Counted from the stretch's first letter, positions 38,514-47,275 are shown. The stretch is DNA of 64,000 nt from Aeromicrobium chenweiae (GCF_003065605.1 NZ_CP026952.1:3472001-3536000), one strand, 5' to 3'. Numbers and translations: made by a program. Notes: generated by a model not told the origin, from the letters alone.

Positions 38514-39131
38514 CTAGACCTCGACGGCCTGCTCGCGGCCGGCCCCGAACGCATCGAGGACGCCGGTGGCCGCGAGGGCCCGGACCAGCGCGAAGCCGCC
38601 CACGCCGGCGATGACGATGCCCGAGACCACGAAGAAGCCGAGGTGCGCGAACTTGTAGGGCCAGTCCCAGTCCGGGTAGTACGAGGACCACTCGTAGACC
38701 GCCTCGAAGCCGGCCGCGACCGCACCGGCCAGCGCCGCGACGACCAGGCCGAACCGGCGGTAGAAGAACAGCAGGAACACCAGCTCGGCGCCGAGCCCCT
38801 GCCAGAAGCCCGAGGCCAGGGTACTGAATCCCCACTGGCTGCCGCCGATGACGACGGTCGAGACCGCCGCGGCGATCAGCTCGGTCGCGAAGGCCGCGCC
38901 GGGCTTGCGGACCACCAGGCCGCCGACGACACCCGCCGTCAGCCAGACACCTGCCAGCAGCGCCGAGCTGGGCGGGTAGCCGAAGACCGCCAGGTCGCTG
39001 AGCGGTTCGTAGGCCTTGTTCCACCCCCAGAAGATGACGCCGAAGGCGACTCCCAAGGTGGCGACGGTGACCAGGTCGATCGTGCGATACCGCACGGTGA
39101 ACCCGGATGTGGACGTGGTTGCAGAACTCAT
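38514..39131 (-). CDS. ykoE: ECF transporter substrate-specific component, thiamine or HMP uptake (YkoE)
   Basis: 205 residues with about six membrane segments (for example TIDLVTVATLGVAFGVIFW, LFAFAT-like AAFATELIAAAV, FAHLGFFVVSGIVIAGVGGF). Residue pattern and small size fit YkoE, the substrate-binding S component of the thiamine-precursor (hydroxymethylpyrimidine) or thiamine transporter. The TPP riboswitch directly upstream supports the substrate. ATG 39131 is preceded by GGGAG. First gene of ykoE-ykoD-ykoC. Confidence 0.85.
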   Translation of the reverse strand: MSSATTSTSGFTVRYRTIDLVTVATLGVAFGVIFWGWNKAYEPLSDLAVFGYPPSSALLAGVWLTAGVVGGLVVRKPGAAFATELIAAAVSTVVIGGSQWGFSTLASGFWQGLGAELVFLLFFYRRFGLVVAALAGAVAAGFEAVYEWSSYYPDWDWPYKFAHLGFFVVSGIVIAGVGGFALVRALAATGVLDAFGAGREQAVEV

Positions 39132-39135
39132 CGTG

Positions 39136-39226
39136 ACTCCCTTCGCCGGTACTAACCGGTGCAGGTTCAAGGGTCTGCGGCTGATCCGCACTCTCAGCGC
39201 CCTCTGCTCAGGCGCTCCCCTGTCGT
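39136..39226 (-). promoter_or_regulatory. TPP (thi-box) riboswitch controlling ykoEDC
   Basis: Read on the minus strand the leader has CAGGGGAGC, then GCTGAGAGTGCGGATC and CAGACCCTTGAACCTG, then GGTTAGTACCGGCGAAGGGAG. These are the conserved CUGAGA and ACC...GAACCUG cores and closing helix of the TPP aptamer. The aptamer ends only a few bases before the ykoE ATG, and its 3' AGGGAG doubles as ribosome-binding site. Ligand binding would therefore hide the Shine-Dalgarno sequence and block translation. Confidence 0.93.
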
Positions 39227-39269
39227 GTGGTTCGAGACTACCGCGGATCGCGCGCCGCCGCGGGTCGTG

Positions 39270-40649
39270 TCAGCGACCGGTCAGCCGGTCACCCACCCGG
39301 GCCAGCCGGCTCGGGCGGGACAGTCCGCGGTCCTCACGGCGATCGGCCTCCCGGTACAGCCCGTACATCGCCCGCACGCCGAGCCACCGCAGCGGCTCGG
39401 GCTCCCACCGCCGGACCGACCGGTCGACCCAGGGCAGTGCGGTGAGGTCGGACTCGCGGCCGAGCACGAGGTCCGCGAGCGTCCGGCCCGCGAGGTGCGT
39501 CGTGGTGAGGCCGCTGCCGACGTAGCCGCCGGCCGATCCCAGGCCGGTCGACGGGTCGTACGAGACGCTCGCGCACCAGTCGCGCGGCACGCCCAGCACC
39601 CCGCACCACGCGTGGTCGACGGCCGCGCGACCGGCTGCCGGGAACATGCCGCGCAGGATCTTGGTCAGCGACTCGACGGTCCACTCCTGCGTCCGCCCGT
39701 CGACGTCGGTGCGCGACGCGTACCGGTAGGGGATGCCGCGGCCGCCCAGGGCGATCCGCCCGTCGGCGGTGCGCTGGGCGTAGCAGTAGGCGTTCGCGGA
39801 GTCACCGATCAGCTCGGCCCCGGTCCAGCCGATCTCGTCCCACACCGCGTCCGGCAGCGGCTCGGTCACGATCATGGCCGAGTTCATCGGCAGCCACGTG
39901 CGGCGCTGGCCGCGGACGCTCGCGGTGTAGCCCTCGAGGCAGCGCAGGATCCTCGCCGCGCGCACCGTCCCGCGGTCCGTCGTGACCGCGCCCGGGTCGA
40001 TCCGGGTGGCACGGGTCCCCTCCAGGATCCGCACGCCCCGCCGTTCGGCCGCCGCCGCGATGCCCGCGACGAGCTTCGCGGGCTGCACCCGCGCGCAGTG
40101 GGGGCTGAACGTGGCACCGACCGCCCGCTCGACACGCACGCGCTCGCCGAGCTCGGCGGCTCCCAGCTCGACGCGGTGGGCGGCGCCGACGCCCCACCGG
40201 GCATCACTCTCCAGGCCTTCGCGCAGGCGGACGAGCTGCGCCGGTGACCGGGCCACGTAGAGCACCCCGTCCTTCACGATGTCGGCGTCGATGCCCTCGG
40301 TCCGGCACACCTCGATGACGTCGTCGACCGCCCGCTCCATCGCGCCGACGAGCGCGCGGACCCCCCGTGCGCCGTGCGTCGCGGCGTATCTCTCCTTGCT
40401 CCCGGACAGCTCCGCCGAGAGCCAGCCGCCGTTGCGTCCGGACGCGCCGTAGCCGGCGAACTCGGCCTCGAGCACCACGATGTCGAGCGTGGGGTCGAGC
40501 CCGGCGAGGGTGTACGCGGTCCAGAGCCCGCTCAGCCCGCCGCCGACGACGCAGACGTCGCACGTCAGGTCGCCGTCGAGCCCGGCGCGCGGCTCGGGTC
40601 GGCCGATCTGCTCCCACCAGAACGAGACGCCGCCGTTGATCACGTCCAC
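39270..40649 (-). CDS. FAD-dependent amino acid/amine oxidoreductase (DAO family)
   Basis: 459 residues. FAD-binding Rossmann turn CDVCVVGGGLSGLWTAYTLA (about 30-50), the ASGRNGGWLSAEL segment typical of the DAO superfamily, and the C-terminal GYVGSGLTTTHLAGRTLADLV. Resembles PuuB-like gamma-glutamylputrescine oxidases and related deaminating oxidases. It oxidises a C-N bond; the substrate is unknown. GTG start at 40649. It lies downstream of the riboswitch on the opposite side of the promoter and is probably not part of the thiamine operon. Divergent from GPP34. Confidence 0.85.
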   Translation of the reverse strand: MDVINGGVSFWWEQIGRPEPRAGLDGDLTCDVCVVGGGLSGLWTAYTLAGLDPTLDIVVLEAEFAGYGASGRNGGWLSAELSGSKERYAATHGARGVRALVGAMERAVDDVIEVCRTEGIDADIVKDGVLYVARSPAQLVRLREGLESDARWGVGAAHRVELGAAELGERVRVERAVGATFSPHCARVQPAKLVAGIAAAAERRGVRILEGTRATRIDPGAVTTDRGTVRAARILRCLEGYTASVRGQRRTWLPMNSAMIVTEPLPDAVWDEIGWTGAELIGDSANAYCYAQRTADGRIALGGRGIPYRYASRTDVDGRTQEWTVESLTKILRGMFPAAGRAAVDHAWCGVLGVPRDWCASVSYDPSTGLGSAGGYVGSGLTTTHLAGRTLADLVLGRESDLTALPWVDRSVRRWEPEPLRWLGVRAMYGLYREADRREDRGLSRPSRLARVGDRLTGR

Positions 40650-40677
40650 ATGGTGCCACCGGGGCGGGGCACCGGGT

Positions 40678-40683
40678 TAGCGT
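40678..40683 (+). promoter_or_regulatory. -10 hexamer TAGCGT, leaderless start
   Basis: TAGCGT lies 6 nt before the ATG at 40690. Confidence 0.55.
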
Positions 40684-40689
40684 GAGGAC

Positions 40690-41358
40690 ATGAGCACCGC
40701 AGAGGACTTCCTGCTGCTGACGACCGACCCCGCGACCGGCAGGTCGGCGCTCGGGTCGAGCCAGTCGGACGCCGTGATGGGCGGCGCCTTCCTCATCGAC
40801 CTGGTCGCTGCCGGACGGCTCGCGCTCGTCGGTCAGGGATGGCGGGCCCGTGTGTCCGTCGTGGACCGGACCCCGCTCGGCGACCCGTTGCTGCAGGGCG
40901 CGTTCGCGAGGGTCCAGGACCGGAAGGCCCAGACCCCCCAGAACATGGTCGCGCGCCTGGGCCGCAAGGGACGCCAACGGACGTACGACGCGCTGATCGC
41001 GAAGGGCGCCGTCTCGCCCCGTCAGGAGCGGGTCCTGGGGCTGTTCCCGGTCACCCGGCACGACGTCCTCGCCGTGGGCCGGCGCGACGAGCTGACCGCC
41101 CGCGTCCGGGCCACGCTGCTGCACGGGCAGGCGCCCGACGCGGAGATCGGTCCGCTCATCGGTCTGCTCTCGGCCTCGTCGCTGACGAAGGTCGTCGTGG
41201 ACAAGCCCGACCGCGCACTGGCCAAGGCTCGCGCCAAAGCCGTCGCGGAGGGCGACTGGGCCAGCGAGGGCGTGCGCAAGTCCATCCAGGCCGCCCAGGG
41301 GGCGATCACGGCCGCGGTCGTCGCGGCGTCCGTGGCCGGCGGTTCCGGCTCGAGCTGA
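40690..41358 (+). CDS. GPP34 (Golgi phosphoprotein 3-like) family protein
   Basis: 222 residues. EDFLLLTTDPATGRSAL and GGAFLIDLVAAGRLAL are the early conserved blocks of the GPP34 domain, followed by RLGRKGRQRTYDALIAKGAV, the basic region that binds phosphoinositides in the eukaryotic proteins. Bacterial members are common in actinobacteria and of unknown role. The C-terminus is Ala/Ser-rich. Monocistronic; a strong terminator follows. Confidence 0.85.
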   Translation: MSTAEDFLLLTTDPATGRSALGSSQSDAVMGGAFLIDLVAAGRLALVGQGWRARVSVVDRTPLGDPLLQGAFARVQDRKAQTPQNMVARLGRKGRQRTYDALIAKGAVSPRQERVLGLFPVTRHDVLAVGRRDELTARVRATLLHGQAPDAEIGPLIGLLSASSLTKVVVDKPDRALAKARAKAVAEGDWASEGVRKSIQAAQGAITAAVVAASVAGGSGSS

Positions 41359-41370
41359 CCCGACGCACGA

Positions 41371-41400
41371 ACGGGGAGGGACCCGAAGGCCCCTCCCCGT
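41371..41400. terminator. Hairpin terminator between convergent genes
   Basis: ACGGGGAGGG (41371-41380) pairs perfectly with CCCTCCCCGT (41391-41400) around a 10-nt loop, between the convergent GPP34 and secreted hydrolase genes. It can serve both directions. Confidence 0.8.
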
Positions 41401-41417
41401 CGCGTTCCGGTGCTCGA

Positions 41418-44400
41418 CTACTTGGTGATCTTCACCGCCTTGACGGGGCTGGTGACCTTGCCGTAGTTGCCGTTGCCGGAGTAGACCGACTTGATCCGCG
41501 CGGTGCCCTTCTTGGTCACCTTGACCTTCGTGCTCACGACACCCTTGCTCGACGCCGACAGGGTCAGCGTGCGCTTCAGGACGTAGGAGCCGCCGGGCTT
41601 CTTGACGTAGACCTTGACCGTGCCGGTCGGGTAGGTGCCCGCCGTCGCGCCACGGACGTACGACGTGACCTTGAAGTTCTTGCCCTTCTTGGCCTTGCTG
41701 CCCGGGACCGAGGTCTTGGCCGTCGTGGCCTTCTTCTTCACGACGTGCTTCGCCGTGGCGACACCGCTCGGATCGACCTTGTCGGTGCCGTTGAAGACCG
41801 CCTTGACGTCGTACGTCCCGGCGTTCAGCGTCTTCGGCAGCGAGAACGTCGCCGTGTCGGCGTCGCCCAGCTTCACCGTGACCGACGTGCTGCCGTACGA
41901 GACGGTGACCGTCCCGCCGTCACCGTTCGCGACCGCCACCGAGCCCTTGACACCCGTGCCGTACACCGAGGTGTCCGCGGCGAGGATCAGGGCGATGCCC
42001 GACTTGCCCTTCGTCAGCGTGAGGCCGACGACGTTGGACTCCGACCGCTGGGCCGAGGCCGTCTGGCCGAAGACCGCGGTGAAGGAGTGCTCGCCGGCCT
42101 TGAAGCCCGCGGGGACCTCGAGGGTGGCCGAGCCGGCCTTGACGTCCGCGGTGCCGAGCGACGAGTCGCCGTCGAAGAACTCGACGGTCCCAGCCGTGTC
42201 GGCGCCCGTGACGGTCGCGGTCAGCGTGGCGCTCTCGTTGATCTCCGGGATCTCCGGGGACAGCGCGAGCGTCGTCGCCGTGGCGTTGAGCACCGCGACC
42301 GAGCCCGTGGAGGTGAACCCGGTGCCCGAGCCGACCGCCGTGACGGCCGCCTCGCCGAGCGCCGCGTCCGCCGGCAGCGTCGCCGTGAGGACGACCGTGC
42401 CGCTCGCGTCGGCCAGCGCCGAGCCGAGGCTCATGGTGCCGATGGCGAAGGCCACGGACTCGCCCGAGCGGTAGCCCGAGGCCGTGAACGTCACCTGGTC
42501 ACCCGGTGCCGGCGTCTCGTCACTGACCGTGACCGAACCGGTCGTCGCCGAGGCGGCGAGCTCGGCGCACGCATCACCCTGCACGCCGGCCGCGGGCAGT
42601 GCCACGGCCGAGCCGGTCACGCCGTCGTCCTCGCGGACCACGAGGTTGCCGAGCGCCTTGGAGCCCATGACGGCGCCCGAGGTGTTGATGACGGACGTCT
42701 TGATCACGGTGCTGTCGGTCGTGCTCGGCAGCTTGTCACCGAGGATCGGCGACGAGACGACCTTGCAGGTCTCGCCCGGGGCGAACGTGACCTTCTCCAT
42801 CGTGATGCCGCCGCGGCCGGTGGCCGACCCGAGGGTCGACACGTAGCCGGTGACCGACGACGACGCCTTCTTGTCCAGGTACACCGCGATGTCGGCGGTG
42901 CCCGGGGCGTTGCCCTCGGCGACCGTCGGGGCGAGGACGTTGATCGTCGGCTCGGTCTTGACCGCCGGCGTTCCCACCGAGGACGACTCGAACGCGAGGT
43001 CCGAGAGGTAGACCGCACCGGTCGGGGTCGCGTCGGCACCCGTGGCCGCGGCGAACCGCACCTCGCGGATGTCGGACAGGTCGAGACCGGCGTCCTTGAG
43101 TGCGGACGTCGGCACGTCGACCTGCTGCAGCACGAGCTTCTTGAGCAGGGCCGACGTCCCCGACGCGGGCAGTCGGTTGACCGCCAGCGGGTTGAGCGCC
43201 GAGACCTTCGAGCTGTACGTCGCGCCCTCGCCGTCGATGACGCTGAGGGTCAGGTCGGTGCCGGTCGTGACGGACTCGTCGGCAGCGATCTTGACCGACA
43301 GACGCTCCGCGGTGCCCGCGTTGCGCGCCTTGGCCGGCACGCCGACCCGCAGCTCGCTGGGCGTCTGCCCCGCGCTGAGGGCCGTCCACGCCAGCTTCGT
43401 GACCGGCGTCGCCGGCACGTTGCCACCGTTGCTCGCCGGCGTCCAGTGCGGAGCCGCCGAGGTGTTGATGGACGTCGTGCAGGTGGGCAGCGCCTGCGGG
43501 ACGGTACGACCGGCCGCGCTGGCGCACACCGTGGCCGTGGCCGAGCCGACCGGACGGACCAGCGAGCTGGTCGACTCGAACGACGTGATCGTCGTGCGGG
43601 CCGACGAGGGAGCCGTCGACACGCTGCGGACGTCCTCGCCGTTCAGCACGGCCGGGACCGCGCCCGAGCCGTCGAACATCGGCAGGAACTGCTTCTCGCC
43701 GCCGAGCGTCATGCGGAACCAGCCGGCCATGTACGCGGTGCCCATGTCGTACTGCTCCTGGGCGGTCATGCGGATGTTGGTCGCCCCACGGGGGCCACAG
43801 ACGGCGTCGGTCGAGGTCGCGCCCCAGTCGTCGCTGACGGAGTAGCCGTACACGCCCGGCGTCCAGACCGTGTTGAAGAAGTTGTGGTTGGCGCCCATGG
43901 CCCACACCCCGCTGCGCAGCGAGTCGTCGTCGAACGCGTAGCGCGAGTCGTCGAGCATGTGCTGGCCCTGCTGGTTGGAGACGTCGCCGTCGCAGTAGGG
44001 CAGGATCACGTTCATCGCGACGTTCGGGACCGTCATGCGGGCGAAGTCGACCGGCGCGAGGGGCAGGATCGTCTTGATGCCCCACGGCTTGTCGAGCGCC
44101 TGGTTGAGGGTCGCCGCCGAGGTGACGCCCTCGCCGCCGCGCGAGTGGCCCATCATGCCGACGTTCGTCAGGTCGAAACGACCGACGAGATCGGCCGGGC
44201 TCATCGGCTGCGTCGCCTCCGTCAGGCCCGGCAGCGGCTGCTGGTCGGCCAGCGCGTCGGCCAGGGTGACGTCCTTGTTGGTCTGCGCGTCGAAGTAGCT
44301 GACCGACTGACCCTTGCCCGCCTTGTCGAGCATCGTCAGCGTGTCGAGCAGGAGCTGCCCGCGCGCCTGGGCGCCCTGGTCGAGCGCGAGCTGGTTGTCG

Positions 44401-45149
44401 TTGGAGTTGATCGCGTTGGCGGCGATCGAGACGACCGCGTAGCCGTGGCTGGCCAGCGCGCGGGCGGTGCCGTCGTAGCCGGCGAAGCTCGGGACGTTGA
44501 TCTGTCCGGGGTTGCAGGGCCAGCGCGTCGCGGGCGTCACGCCGGTGCTGCACGAGGTGTGGCGGCCGTGCAGCAGCAGGACGGTCGGGCGTGCTCCACC
44601 GGTCTTGGGCAGGTAGATCTTGCCCTGCATCTCACCCTTGATGCCGCCGATCCCGGCCAGGTCGATGGACTGGGCGCCGAAGTTGTAGACCGACTCGGTG
44701 ATGTCGTACGTGCCGGTCGACGCGGGGTTCGCGTCGAGCTCCTCGGCCTCGGCGGCGAGCGGTGCGGCGTTCGCGGCAGCGGCCAGACGGGCGGCGATGC
44801 CCGTGGGCGGCTTGCTGAACCAGCCGGCCTCGACGTCATCGGCCTTGGCCACGCCGGGATCGGTCGTGAACACCGAGAGGCTCTTGCCGTCGGCCGCCTC
44901 GGTCGCGATGCCGATGGACCTGCCGTCGACCTCGATCGTCGGCGCGTCGGAGACCATCGGCAGCTTCTTGTCGAGGTCGACCGTGACGAGGTAGCCGCCG
45001 GGGGCCTGCGAGACCGCCCAGTCCGGGCCCGAGGCGAGCTCGGCATCCGCGGCGGACGCGCTGGTGGGCAGGGAGACCAGAGGAAGGGTCACGAGGGCGG
45101 CGGTGGCCAGACAGACCCGCCATCCGTGACGTCGTTGAGAGAACAACAC
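41418..45149 (-). CDS. Large secreted alpha/beta-hydrolase with Ig-like repeats
   Basis: 1243 residues. Sec signal peptide at 1-33 (ALVTLPLVSLPTSASA then ADA). An alpha/beta-hydrolase domain at about 150-560: LLLHGRHTSC and the nucleophile elbow GHSRGGEG near 333. Further down come calx-beta-like and bacterial Ig-like repeats (Big_3/Big_5-like, TATVTGADTAGTVEFFDGDS, then KVYVKKPGGSYVLKRTLTL) over the last 550 residues, with a Lys-rich end. No LPXTG or other cell-wall anchor is seen. Probably released, or held non-covalently, to hydrolyse an ester polymer or lipid; substrate unknown. GTG 45149 has AAAGGAG upstream. The 235-bp gap to the divergent Nudix gene shows no motif I can name. Confidence 0.85.
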   Translation of the reverse strand: MLFSQRRHGWRVCLATAALVTLPLVSLPTSASAADAELASGPDWAVSQAPGGYLVTVDLDKKLPMVSDAPTIEVDGRSIGIATEAADGKSLSVFTTDPGVAKADDVEAGWFSKPPTGIAARLAAAANAAPLAAEAEELDANPASTGTYDITESVYNFGAQSIDLAGIGGIKGEMQGKIYLPKTGGARPTVLLLHGRHTSCSTGVTPATRWPCNPGQINVPSFAGYDGTARALASHGYAVVSIAANAINSNDNQLALDQGAQARGQLLLDTLTMLDKAGKGQSVSYFDAQTNKDVTLADALADQQPLPGLTEATQPMSPADLVGRFDLTNVGMMGHSRGGEGVTSAATLNQALDKPWGIKTILPLAPVDFARMTVPNVAMNVILPYCDGDVSNQQGQHMLDDSRYAFDDDSLRSGVWAMGANHNFFNTVWTPGVYGYSVSDDWGATSTDAVCGPRGATNIRMTAQEQYDMGTAYMAGWFRMTLGGEKQFLPMFDGSGAVPAVLNGEDVRSVSTAPSSARTTITSFESTSSLVRPVGSATATVCASAAGRTVPQALPTCTTSINTSAAPHWTPASNGGNVPATPVTKLAWTALSAGQTPSELRVGVPAKARNAGTAERLSVKIAADESVTTGTDLTLSVIDGEGATYSSKVSALNPLAVNRLPASGTSALLKKLVLQQVDVPTSALKDAGLDLSDIREVRFAAATGADATPTGAVYLSDLAFESSSVGTPAVKTEPTINVLAPTVAEGNAPGTADIAVYLDKKASSSVTGYVSTLGSATGRGGITMEKVTFAPGETCKVVSSPILGDKLPSTTDSTVIKTSVINTSGAVMGSKALGNLVVREDDGVTGSAVALPAAGVQGDACAELAASATTGSVTVSDETPAPGDQVTFTASGYRSGESVAFAIGTMSLGSALADASGTVVLTATLPADAALGEAAVTAVGSGTGFTSTGSVAVLNATATTLALSPEIPEINESATLTATVTGADTAGTVEFFDGDSSLGTADVKAGSATLEVPAGFKAGEHSFTAVFGQTASAQRSESNVVGLTLTKGKSGIALILAADTSVYGTGVKGSVAVANGDGGTVTVSYGSTSVTVKLGDADTATFSLPKTLNAGTYDVKAVFNGTDKVDPSGVATAKHVVKKKATTAKTSVPGSKAKKGKNFKVTSYVRGATAGTYPTGTVKVYVKKPGGSYVLKRTLTLSASSKGVVSTKVKVTKKGTARIKSVYSGNGNYGKVTSPVKAVKITK

Positions 45150-45384
45150 ACAGCTCCTTTAGGTGGTGACACCCGTCCGGCGGGTCGACAGCGTCGACGG
45201 TGGAGACCCGGGCGGGAGTGCTCAGCGTCGACGCACTCGGTTTCTGGATGGTTTCGCCGTACGTCACGAGCGTGTTTCGAAGTCGCCTCGGCGGTTAACA
45301 ATTGGCGTCGGACCACGTCGGCGCGTGTGCTACCCACGTGTGCGCGGGCCCGCGGCCCAACCGGACGTAGGACAGAATGTGGCC

Positions 45385-45927
45385 ATGTCCGTGCGCACTC
45401 CTGACCCGAATCCCGGCTGGCTCCCCGACTTCGCCCTCGACGAGACGCGTGCGCGGGTGCCGATCCTGTACGTCGAGGCCGTCCCGGTGCGCGTCGACGC
45501 CAACGGCAACGTCGAGCACATCGGCATCCTGCTGCGCGGCTCGTCGACGACCGGCACGATGACCCGCACCCTGGTGTCGGGTCGTGTGCTGCACGGCGAG
45601 GCGGTCCGCGACGCGCTGCTACGCAACCTCGAGAAGGATCTGGGCCCCACGGCCTTTCCGCAGCTGCCGACCTCGATCGTGCCGTTCACGGTCGCGGAGT
45701 ACCTCCCCTTCCCCGGCGTGTCCGCGCTGCACGATCCCCGCCAGCACGCGGTCTCACTGGCGTACGTCGTCGCCGTGACCGGTGAGTGCGACCCGCGCCA
45801 GGACGCCCTCGAGCTCACGTGGCTCACGCCCGAGGAGGCCGCGCGCCCCGACGTGCTGGCCGACATGGAGGGCGGCCGCGGCGTGCTGCTCAAGCAGGCC
45901 CTCGCCCACGTGGGCGCTCTGCGCTGA
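45385..45927 (+). CDS. NUDIX-like protein with degenerate Nudix box (DUF4916 type)
   Basis: 180 residues of the actinobacterial Nudix-hydrolase-family/DUF4916 group. The Nudix box region GRVLHGE-(7)-RNLEKDLG keeps the spacing GX5EX7R but replaces the catalytic REUXEE by RNLEKD, so two metal-binding Glu are lost and pyrophosphatase activity is doubtful. The fold is otherwise recognisable: PILYVEAVPVRVDANGNVEH, AVSLAYVVAVTGECDPRQDALELTWLTPEEA. A CAGAAT hexamer lies 6 nt before the ATG, close to the leaderless pattern of neighbours. Followed by the MFS gene after 45 bp. Confidence 0.78.
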   Translation: MSVRTPDPNPGWLPDFALDETRARVPILYVEAVPVRVDANGNVEHIGILLRGSSTTGTMTRTLVSGRVLHGEAVRDALLRNLEKDLGPTAFPQLPTSIVPFTVAEYLPFPGVSALHDPRQHAVSLAYVVAVTGECDPRQDALELTWLTPEEAARPDVLADMEGGRGVLLKQALAHVGALR

Positions 45928-45942
45928 CAGCGATAGTCTGAA

Positions 45943-45965
45943 TCCTGAGACGATTCGTGTCAGGA
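45943..45965. promoter_or_regulatory. 23-bp near-perfect palindrome, candidate operator of the MFS gene
   Basis: TCCTGAGACGA and TCGTGTCAGGA flank a central T, with 10 of 11 pairs matching. It lies between a -10-like TAGTCT (45934-45939) and the MFS ATG at 45973, and its 3' arm contains the AGGA ribosome-binding site. A bound regulator would block transcription start. No adjacent regulator gene explains it. Confidence 0.65.
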
Positions 45966-45972
45966 TGTGGAC

Positions 45973-47166
45973 ATGCCGGGGACTGTGGCGCGTACGCCGG
46001 ATCGCTGGCTCATGCTCGGCGTCTCGATGCTCGGGCAAGTCGCGGGCACGATCTTCGTCAACGGCGCGCCGTTCCTCATCCCGTACCTGCACCTCGAGCG
46101 GGGGCTGAGCCTCCCGCAGGCGGGTGTCATCGCGGCGGCCCCGTTCGCGGGCGTCATGGCGACCCTCGTCCTGTGGGGCGTGGTGGTCGACCGGATCGGT
46201 GAGCGCGCGAGCATGGCCGCGGGGCTCGCGATCGTCACGGTCGGCGCGGCGGGGGCCGCGTTCAGCTCGTCGCTGACCGCCCTCGGCTTCTGGTTCGTCC
46301 TCGGGGGCATCGGGGCGGGCAGCACCAACTCCGCGAGCGGCCGCATCGTGGTGGGCTGGTTCCCCGCGCACCGCCGGGGACTCGCGATGGGCATCCGGCA
46401 GACCGCCCTGCCCCTCGGGGTCGGCGCCGCGGCGCTGCTGGTGCCCAACACCGTCTCGGCGGGAGGACTGCGCCCGACCCTCCTCGTCACCGCCGCGATC
46501 TGCGCCGCGGCGACGGTGCTGTCCGCGCTGCTGATCGTCGACCCGCCGCGCCCGACCCGCGCCGAGGCCGCCGGCAGCGGACAGCTCGAGAACCCGTACC
46601 GCCGCGACCACCGCCTGACCCGCATCCACCTGGCCTCGGCCCTGCTCGTCGTCCCGCAGTTCACCGTCTGGACCTACATGCTGGTCTGGCTGATCGACGA
46701 CAAGGGCTGGTCGACGCTGGCCGCGAGCGCCCTCGTGGCCGCGACCCAGCTGCTCGGTGCCGCCGGGCGCATCATGGCCGGCTGGTGGTCCGACCGGGTC
46801 GGCAGCCGGCTCGGTCCCATGCGCATCGTGGCGATCGCCGCAGCAGCCACGATGCTGGCCCTGGGCCTGCTGTCCGGCACTCCGCTCGGCATCGCGCTCA
46901 TCATCATCGCGACCACCGTCACGGTCGCCGACAACGGTTTGGCCTTCACGTCGGTGGCCGAGATCGGCGGACCGTACTGGTCGGGTCGCGCGATGGGCCT
47001 GCAGAACACCGGCCAGTACATCGTGTCCGCCGCGGTGCCTCCGGTCATCGGCGCGCTCATCTCCGGTCACGGCTACGCGGTCGCGTTCGCCGCCGTCGCG
47101 CTGTGCCCGCTCGTCGCGATCCCCCTCGTCCCGGTGCGAAACGAGCGCGGATCCGCGCGCGTGTGA
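45973..47166 (+). CDS. Major facilitator superfamily transporter
   Basis: 397 residues with twelve predicted membrane segments. Segments are visible throughout (MLGVSMLGQVAGTIF; GVIAAAPFAGVMATLVLWGV; MAAGLAIVTVGAAGAAF). VVDRIGERASM is the loop 2-3 motif of MFS proteins and SDRVGSRLGPMR its repeat in the second half. A substrate cannot be assigned. ATG 45973 has AGGA seven bases upstream; a GTG at 45967 is an alternative. Preceded by a strong palindrome. Confidence 0.9.
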   Translation: MPGTVARTPDRWLMLGVSMLGQVAGTIFVNGAPFLIPYLHLERGLSLPQAGVIAAAPFAGVMATLVLWGVVVDRIGERASMAAGLAIVTVGAAGAAFSSSLTALGFWFVLGGIGAGSTNSASGRIVVGWFPAHRRGLAMGIRQTALPLGVGAAALLVPNTVSAGGLRPTLLVTAAICAAATVLSALLIVDPPRPTRAEAAGSGQLENPYRRDHRLTRIHLASALLVVPQFTVWTYMLVWLIDDKGWSTLAASALVAATQLLGAAGRIMAGWWSDRVGSRLGPMRIVAIAAAATMLALGLLSGTPLGIALIIIATTVTVADNGLAFTSVAEIGGPYWSGRAMGLQNTGQYIVSAAVPPVIGALISGHGYAVAFAAVALCPLVAIPLVPVRNERGSARV

Positions 47167-47178
47167 CGTACACGTCAC
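47163..47178. promoter_or_regulatory. Inverted repeat GTGACGTACACGTCAC
   Basis: GTGACGT-AC-ACGTCAC is a perfect 7-bp inverted repeat overlapping the end of the MFS gene, about 98 bp before the iron-sulfur oxidoreductase ATG. It is compact enough to be a dimer-binding site. The TGTGA and TCACC ends look CRP-like but are spaced by eight bases instead of six. Confidence 0.45.
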
Positions 47179-47275
47179 CATGGCCGCTTTGGCAGCCCTT
47201 AGTCGGCGTGGCCCGGACCCACCGGTTAATGTCAGCCCTACTGTCACGGTCCGTCGTCAGGGAATTGAGGCCTTC

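Noticed and set aside
45150..45384. Leader of the secreted hydrolase, considered as a riboswitch
   Set aside because: It is GC-rich and could fold, but lacks the conserved cores of the cyclic-di-AMP, cobalamin or other classes I checked by eye.
40839..45404. A 4.5-kb open frame on the plus strand opposite the secreted hydrolase
   Set aside because: It is compositionally biased Arg/Asp-rich sequence with no domain, and the opposite strand holds a signal peptide, catalytic motif and repeats. High GC keeps antisense frames open.
47163..47178. Considered as a CRP/GlxR binding site
   Set aside because: The TGTGA and TCAC(C) halves are separated by eight bases, not the six that CRP family sites require. 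Kept only as an unassigned inverted repeat.
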